The notes under the pieces are model-generated. The model was given only the letters and a program-made list of their open reading frames with translations. It was not told the DNA's origin and did not search any database. A stretch of DNA of 64,000 nucleotides from positions 26,438,102-26,502,101 of the forward strand of contig CM040760.1 of NCBI GenBank assembly GCA_022829145.1, written 5' to 3'. Shown piece by piece: positions 56,765 to 64,000 of this stretch. A program made the position numbers and the translations under genes. Position 1 is the first letter of the stretch. The number at the start of each line of letters is the position of its first letter. The stretch comes from Albula goreensis (taxonomy: Eukaryota > Chordata > Actinopteri > Albuliformes > Albulidae).

Positions 56765-59700
56765 AGATGCCCCCCCCCACAGAAGAACAGAAGGGCCGAG
56801 ATGTTCCACAAGTGCCTGCCCCCCTCCCCCCACCCCCATTCAGTATCTTATCCCCATCGGTCCCATACTCCAACCTCTGACCTCTGACCTCTGACCTCAG
56901 TCTGTCCCAAAGACACCTGCCTGCCTGCCTGCCTGCTGAAACCTAGGAAAACGTTGAGTATTCTAAGGCCTTACGTTTCTCTGTGCACCAAATTTACAGA
57001 TTCTTCTACAAGTTTCCTTCTCCAGTCTCAACACCTGTCGCTGGTAAATGATGCCATAAATGTCTTACCGCCTGCCCAAGACAAGTCCGCTCAATCACGA
57101 CCTTCGGTCATTCCACATGAAGCTCGTATTCCCAGCCAGGCATTCCTTAGTTTACAGAGTAAACTGATCGCTCTATGCAAGTCACCTGTGTACCCATACT
57201 TTAACAGACTCTTCGGTCTGGCCCTCACCTCCATCCTAGCTACCAAAAACACACCTCTAGAACATTTGGGAATACTCTGGTTAGACTTCAGTCTCTTAGC
57301 CTTACAGTTTTGGGACAGTCTTAGAACAGTGTTAAAATGTTCTGTTTGTCCAAAAGAAAAAAAAATCATTGCTATAAGTCACAGCCAAAAAATGTTCCAG
57401 GCAGTTGATCTTTCAAAGGATAGCATCCAGGAAACTGGGTTAGTTTCTGCTTTGGGAATGTTCCCAGAATGTTCTAGGGATTGAAGTTGTTGGCTGGGAT
57501 GGTGAATCCGTTCCCTGTCGCACTGAACCCTTAAACTATGCCACAACCCAGTACAGGGCTTTAATCCGGGAGCCTTACTGAAAACACCTCTACAGAGGTC
57601 TACGGAGCCTAGAGACACCGAACCCAAGGCCCAGTGTCCATCAACCTCAATCGTGTCAAACTTACCAGTAAGCAAGGAAACCGCATTCATTATTCCCCAT
57701 AGTTTGTACTCTGTCTAAACTTGCAGCTTCGACAACACTGGGGTAGCTCAGGATAGCTAGTCAGATCGCTATGTAGCCAGCTAGCTAGCCAGGCAACGTC
57801 GTGACTGTGTACAGACATCAGCTGTGAAGGAAGGCTACAGGCCGTTTAGCTGCATGCTGAGAATGTGACTGATCATTTTACCTGCTTACCTGACTGGGTA
57901 GCATCAGCTTGTTACGTGTTGTCACTGTCTGTGTGTAAAGCAGCATGAAGTGCTATGGCAGTCACACAAAAATGCAAGGACATTGACATCGCTTATTATT
58001 TTTAAAAATCTAATGTACTCCTGTATGCAAGGTTACTGTAAAAATATAGTTGTGATTCTCTGTGTATGTATAAATATATAGCGTCGGTGACCTTGCTTCC
58101 ACAGAAATGTTGAATTCAAAATTGTTTAACACAAATCTCATTGCCGCTGAATTGCCATGGCTATTTAGCATTATTTTGATGAAAATCAAAACTGCCCCTT
58201 TGAAACTAATTAATGCTGGTGACTTCAGCTGGCCAATAGGAAAAGTGAAAAATGGAATATGACATACTTATGAATGCTGGTGACACTAGTATCTCTCATC
58301 TGCCACGGCCTGTTTCATATGACATTCAAACAAAAAGTCTATATGCCAAATGTGCAAGAACAGTAGGAGTTAAACTTTGGCTATGTGGTGTTTATACTGT
58401 TGTATGCATGAGTTCCCTTTTACTCTATAAGACAATATGGAGATCCAGAGAAAACTTTAAGTTTTAAGTTCTGTTATTAGCGTCATTTATCATGGGTTGG
58501 ATTACTTTGGAGTTGTACTACATTCACTAAAATGTGGATTTTTATAGGTTTTTATTTTGTTTTAAAATATATGCATATATATCTTTGTGAATGATAACCA
58601 GGCTCATGGTGTGAATAATAACCTGCAGCCAGATGATCTGAAGCACTCGAATGCAAACATTCAAATCAGATGTATGCGGTTTGCTGCTGTGCAAGTCGCT
58701 GGCTCAGGTTCATGTCACTGTCATTCAGACTGAGATACATGTAAATGATTCGTTGGAACCACATCCTCTGGCCAGTGCTGGCCAATCAGGTCAGACCTCT
58801 GACTATACCTGTGCCATGAACTCATGTCATTGTGATGTCACAAGTTTTGTGTTTCTGATGAACAGTTAAGGGAAATCATCACCATGGTTACAGACTGTAA
58901 TTGTTGTCGGTTTTACAGGAGGTTCTTGTTTTATAGGAAGATTTGACAATCCACAATGCCATGTATTTTCAGTCCCTTTATTCATCCATAAAAAATTATA
59001 AGTAAAATTGTAAGAGAAAAATCACTAAGTAGAAAAGCATAATGATGTATTAAAATAAGCAGAAGAACTGCTTATTCTAAGTTTTACACTGAGGAATATT
59101 ATTGGTTTTAGGGATGCTTCAGTCAGTTAAAGAGCCTTACCACAACAATAAGCACTTCAGCAAAATATTGTAATTGGACAAACACAATCCTAAAATTGTA
59201 GTCTGTAAACAAACATTTTTGCAGCTGCTCCTCAGAATAAATCGGGGGGGAGGGGAGACTTATAGGGCCAGTACAGTAACATCACTGTCAGATAGAGTAT
59301 CACAGGCTTTGCTTAATCTTAATTTGTAATTTTAAAGTTACACTTCGTTTTTATTTTACAGAAGTAAAAAGTGTAGAAGTGAGTTCATATTTGTCTTTCA
59401 CAATAAAAAAAAACGAACTGAATGTAGCTGTTGGATAATGACTTTAGACGAGGGGTAGGCAGCGCTGGACATGGCTCATGTTTGCCTAATCTGAACCCCT
59501 CGCAGTATTTTATTGATTATTGGGCGTATTGAATGCAGGTGACCCTGTGCTGGAGCCGCAGGAGGAGTTCAGTCACTCATCCTCTGCATATCCAGAGCTC
59601 CGCCACTTAATAACTCAAACTGTAATCAAGAGTTTGGGTGGAACAAAGGCCAGGGACGGCTCCGGCGCTCCGGGACTAGCACAGGACAGCTGCACTGAGA

Positions 59701-61762
59701 TCCATTCAGTCTCAGCTCTACAGGAGTGAATCTCTCATTGGGCTTTAGCTGTTCATTCATTCACACATCTCTAATGGCTGCATAACATTAAACCTGTGAA
59801 ACTGCACCAGGTGACCCAGTCCACACCTTCCAGGTTTATCTGGTCATAGTTATAGTTATGTGACAGAGATCATAAATTAGAAGTACTGTACCTTACACAG
59901 GCGCTGTTCCCTCTCAGCCATGTCAGTGGAACTTCTGTTTACTGTAGGACTTAAACAGTAATGAGTGTCATAGATTCACATGGGATTAAAGCACTAATGA
60001 TTAATGATAGAGAGTGCTGTCACCAACAGCCACCTAATGTTTGAAAGACTGTTTTTTTTTTAATGTCACTTTTAACCACTTTTGTCAGCATTTTTTTTTT
60101 AATAACTGTGTTGATGTTATTTTGAAGTTCTCTTGGTATGAGGAATACAGGATGGAGCTCTGGAGCTGGAAAATGTCCGCTGTTCTGCTTCTGAATGTCC
60201 GTATACTCAATAAACAACTAAACACATTCACACCGCAGCCATTTTCCCTTTCCTGTGTTCCCACTTTGCTAGCATGGATTTACAGGCATGTCATATTGTG
60301 ATAAGCCAACTCTTTTTTCCCTACCTTTTACACAACCTATGTCGACAGTTTAATCATTCAGTAGACACTTCAAAGCAACACTGTGCTTCAGCGTATTTGA
60401 TGGAGAAGAGATTCATTCACTTTCAGCTCTTACAAATGTATTAAAATATGACTTTTGTTTGGTCTTCTGAAATGTACAGAAGAAGCTCTCCAATTTACAA
60501 AAATAGACACTTAGCATCAGTTGATCCACCTTTATGAAAAATATTTTTAAATATTTTATTAAATGTAGCTGATGAAACTGATTTAATATGTAACTATAAA
60601 GCTGCTTCCTGACCCCGTGTCGTATTCCATGCCATAAATAAAGTCTTATATCTGAGATTAGGTCTTAAATGGTTTACTGTCACCATAACTGTTTTAGTAC
60701 GCTCATTTGAACTCTGTCTCTGATCCAATAACAAAATTATGTCATCAACTAAGTAGGATGTGATATAAATTTTTTGTCATTGTTGGGTAAAAGTGCAAAA
60801 CCATTTGTCAAATACACAGTGAGTACTCCTACACTACACAAGTGCACACCTGAATGCACCTGTATTCACTTGTACCTGCAGCTCATATTAACTATGAGGA
60901 AAGGTGTGGAATTCAAGCAGATAAACTCTTTAGGTAAACACTTGCCAAAACAATATGCTGTGACAACAGAATTCACTTTATGTTGTGATTGAAGGAAGAA
61001 TCTTACCCTTTAAAAAACAATGTGAAGAAGTAACAGATGATAAGAAACACAGATGGAAACCATGTAGTATAATATACTGAGTATACTGCATTCAGAACAG
61101 CACTATGTACTTACTATGACTGCAAGGCTAAACCAAATGCAGTCAAAATACAATGACCCTTCTATCAGTGTTTTAGCAATCTTTTCACTATGATTTTAGT
61201 GACACTACATTTTTGTAGTTACTGCAGCAGGGTCACATAACCAGGAAATAGCTGTGGTAAATATCTCTGCCAGAGTTACAGATCCCTGGGGATTCTGGGC
61301 ATTTGTATTTAGGAATGGCAACAGTTGGGATAAAGTTTCTACTTAAAAAAATATTTCCTGTTCATACAAACCATTCTAAGGTATTAAAAGCACAAAGAAA
61401 CGAAACATTATCTGATGCCAGAATCAGATACGGCTTTTGTGCTTTTTGTTGAGTTTGACCGTGGCTAAATTTCTCAGCGTTTACCCGGCCAGCAGCTCAG
61501 CCAGAAATAAAATCCCCTCTGCGATCCAAATCTGAAACTGAAAAGGGCAACGAGGAGCGAACACCTTTCAAAGTTACGCACACTTAATAAACATGCCCTC
61601 CTGCGCCAATGAGATGTGCTGGACTCCTGTCTGCACATCTCTCAGCTAACAGTCCTTCCTTTGAGTGGGTCTGATGGGATCTTTCTGCCACGCAGAGTGA
61701 GACTTACACCGACACGCCGGCTGACATGCCGCTGTCTCGCTGGCAGCAGCCAGTCTGTATAT
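56765..61762. other. Region between the convergent capn1-like and slc39a9 genes (includes 3' UTRs)
   Basis: Both 3' UTRs must start here, but the polyadenylation sites cannot be fixed. AATAAA occurs only far downstream of the capn1-like stop (for example about 59233, 59402, 60207). A 176-codon frame at 56954-57484 has no recognisable domain and probably lies in the 3' UTR. No repeats of note occur apart from short CTGC and CTAG runs. Confidence 0.5.
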
Positions 61763-63079
61763 TCAGTCATCATGAAGCAGCAGAGCCAGCAGGACTGGAA
61801 GCGCCGTACCGATGATCAGAGTGAGGCTCTCCAGGATCCCCAGCCCCCCCTGCTGGTAGGTGGCTGCACCTGCATGATGGTGGAGCTGCTGCTGCTGCCC
61901 CCTGCTGCTGATCTCTGGTAGTACATGCACGGTGGCCACGTACAGGAACGTTCCAGCAGAGAAGAGCATCCCGATTCCAGTGGCATTCAGCCTGTGCTGG
62001 GAGGAGCCGCCGGTCTGCAGACAACAAAGCGTTAAATCTCCACATTTATACAGGTCAACACTTTATTTATTATTCACAGTCTCAGATTTAGAATAACACC
62101 TGAAGTTTGCTACCTTGCTGCCACGCTTCTAGGGAAAATAAAATATTGAGTACAGAGAGAGAAACCTTTAAAATAATAACACTAAGACCAAATTCCAGAA
62201 AAAAAACAGCAAGACCAATGGGATATTTTGTTGGAACATTAAAAAACAATGTGGAGAATGTGGTTAAAACAATCCATTAAAATATTCCATCTTTCAAACA
62301 TTGTGCAAATCCCACCCGTCCCCCGCCTCTCACCGCGATCAGGATGCAGTACGTGCTGATGGCCAGCAGGGGCGCTGCCACGGAGAAGGCCAGGAGATGC
62401 TTCTGGATCTGCCGCTTCTCCAGACCAGCATGCATCAAGAAGGAGACCAGGCCGAATGCTGCAGGGGCCTGCGGGGAACAGGGCATGATGGGAAGGGTGT
62501 AGGGGGCATAAGGGTTTAGTTTAGGGGTTAAGTTTGTTGTGTTTTTCTCATCTTGAACGCAGTCCTTTCGTGGCACACCATCAGGATAACGGACACATTC
62601 AGACACGCACACCTGAGGCTGAATGGAGATCACCCCAGGTGTATCTCCTTGCTTTGGTCTGGCCAGGTAGGAAGTGACAGCCTACTTTCTCTTGAGAGTC
62701 TCAGCCGCTCAGCTGTGTGTCATACCCTGCTACATGAGCAAACCTTTTTGTTACACTTACTTATTCATATGGCTCTCGGGTTTCTTTTCATCTAAAGGGG
62801 TTAGAATAGAACAGGAGGCCATTTCACAACACTTCTTGTGCCCTCCTTATCTCCTTTGTCCACTGCCAGGCCAGTATCCACACCCGACACCCTGGCACCC
62901 CAGGGACTGAGATATCAATGGCCGCTCATTTTTATTATGATTATGTTCCTGTGTGAGTTTGGCAGCTGCGTGAACCCACAGGGGATTTCTCACCTTGTGC
63001 AAGATGACGGCGAAAAACACAATGACCTGCACAGAGACCTGGGACGAAGCAACCGCCGCTCCCAACGCCACGCCGTCAG
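61763..63079 (-). CDS. slc39a9: Zinc transporter ZIP9 (SLC39A9), last three coding exons
   Basis: ZIP-family zinc transporter; ZIP9 is known from the trans-Golgi and plasma membrane and as a membrane androgen-binding protein. Exons on the minus strand: 63079-62994, 62468-62334 and 62014-61763, all with GT-AG ends and consistent phases. The first encodes ADGVALGAA and [11 protein letters not shown], the metal-binding transmembrane segment typical of ZIPs (HxxxD region then HK). The second encodes [18 protein letters not shown] and [14 protein letters not shown]. The third encodes [26 protein letters not shown], a Gln/His-rich loop (QQQQLHHH) and a final transmembrane helix ending LLLHDD and stop. 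The upstream exons, with the N-terminal helices and His-rich loop, lie beyond the right edge. It is transcribed toward the capn1-like gene. Confidence 0.92.
62469..62993 (-). other. slc39a9: Intron of slc39a9
   Basis: Unique sequence between two coding exons, with GTGAGA donor and CCCCGCAG acceptor on the minus strand. Nothing else seen. Confidence 0.75.
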
Positions 63080-64000
63080 CTGAAACAAAATGTCGGACAG
63101 AGCCAAAATGGCCACCATCACAGTGAGCACGGGAGGGACTTTTGTCAGACAGTATCTTTTATTCACAGCTTACCATGAAAATAAGATGATTATGGTTTGT
63201 TATATGGCTATCACATTTTCAGCACAAGTTTCATAAACTGCACACAATGTTGACTTTGTGTTTGTGTTTAGGTTGACATGGGAAAACTAAAATTACATAT
63301 AATTACATAAAAATGTAATCTAAAGTGTGAAGAATAGCAATACTTTAGGCAATGAGAAGTAAGAGGAAGTCACACATTCTTGCCTATGTCTCTGTGGTAT
63401 GGTTTATTGCATGGTTAACTAACACCTTCCCAGAATTCCCTGCTTTAACACTGGGCAGGGCTGTGCGGTGTGGTGGAGTTGGACACAGCTACTCATTGCA
63501 GGCCTCCCTGAATAAAACAATGATGCTCTCTAACGTGTGATGAATCTCAATATCCCAAAACAACCGGAACGGCTACTCCTGCAGGCTGTGATACGGTGCA
63601 GCCGTTCCAGGTGTAATGCAGGTCTGTGGGACAGTGGTGTGAACCTGAGGTTGAAATTCCATCTGAGTGCATAGTAAGAGCATTTCTGAGTATTATGGAG
63701 AGACAGAACTGTACGCTGGCTGTATGGCTGTACGTTTGGCCATGCCATGGAAACAGTGTTGGAGCAGACCCATCTCCCGGTGTGATCAGGCAAGAGTGCC
63801 TTGTGGAACACAGCTCCAAAAATGACTTTGATGGGAAACTGAGTATTAAATGAAAAAGGTAACTAAAATCAGCAAAACAAAAAAAAAAATTACGAGTCAC
63901 AAAATTCATACCAACAAAGAGCAAAGGGGCTGAGAATCAGTTTAAATTTCTGCCAGACCAAAAATCTGGATGGGACCCAAAATGGCCGAAAGCGTCTGGG
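63080..64000 (-). other. slc39a9: Right-edge sequence, presumed intron of slc39a9
   Basis: No ZIP9 exon was recognised. The preceding exon should end one base into the Ala codon of the VHAADG motif and was not found. No repeats of note occur apart from an A-run near 63880. Confidence 0.55.

Noticed and set aside
56954..57484. 176-codon open frame downstream of the capn1-like stop
   Set aside because: The longest non-repeat frame, but no domain, motif or homology was recognised, and it lies where the 3' UTR is expected. Treated as chance unless conserved.

Overview
This is vertebrate nuclear DNA, almost certainly from a ray-finned (probably teleost) fish. The genes are split into many short exons with GT-AG introns. 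CA/GT microsatellites and minisatellites are very abundant, and there are fragments resembling fish SINEs (tRNA-derived and 5S-rRNA-derived). The proteins are clear orthologues of vertebrate calpains and of the zinc transporter ZIP9. The species cannot be named from sequence alone.

Layout. (1) 1-4,338, minus strand: the first two coding exons of a CAPN2/CAPN8-like calpain that runs off the left edge; it has a TATA promoter and exon 1 carries a one-base frameshift. (2) 4,445-9,749: intergenic, mostly featureless, with a 76-bp minisatellite. (3) 9,750-30,312, plus strand: a complete 21-exon calpain-2 (capn2-like) gene, 698 codons, catalytic Cys105/His262/Asn286. (4) About 31.4-32.3 kb: a GC-rich region with a candidate minus-strand exon of unknown identity and a probable 5'-UTR exon of the next gene. 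(5) 39,142-56,764, plus strand: a 21-coding-exon calpain-1 (capn1-like) gene with two one-base deletions and a repeat-disrupted exon 10. (6) 61,763-63,079, minus strand: the last three coding exons of slc39a9 (ZIP9), which continues off the right edge and converges on the capn1-like gene.

How the genes relate. The three calpains are paralogous catalytic large subunits of classical Ca2+-dependent cysteine proteases (protease core, C2-like domain, penta-EF-hand domain). A CAPN1-type and a CAPN2-type gene, on different chromosomes in human, sit here in tandem about 9 kb apart, with the CAPN2/8-like gene head-to-head on the other side. Exon lengths and intron phases are nearly identical between the two full genes, so single-base exon length changes in the capn1-like copy can be recognised.

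Most unusual signal. In at least seven introns the tandem repeats start at, end at, or contain copies of the adjacent splice site. Examples are five exact-period copies of the exon-9 donor (capn1-like), a roughly 2-kb 24-bp array starting at the exon-6 donor (capn2-like), a 51-bp array ending in the exon-9 acceptor (capn2-like), and decoy copies of acceptor plus 5' half of exon 10 separated by TG tracts in BOTH paralogues. In addition, both genes have a U12-type (minor spliceosome) intron at the same position inside the penta-EF-hand region.
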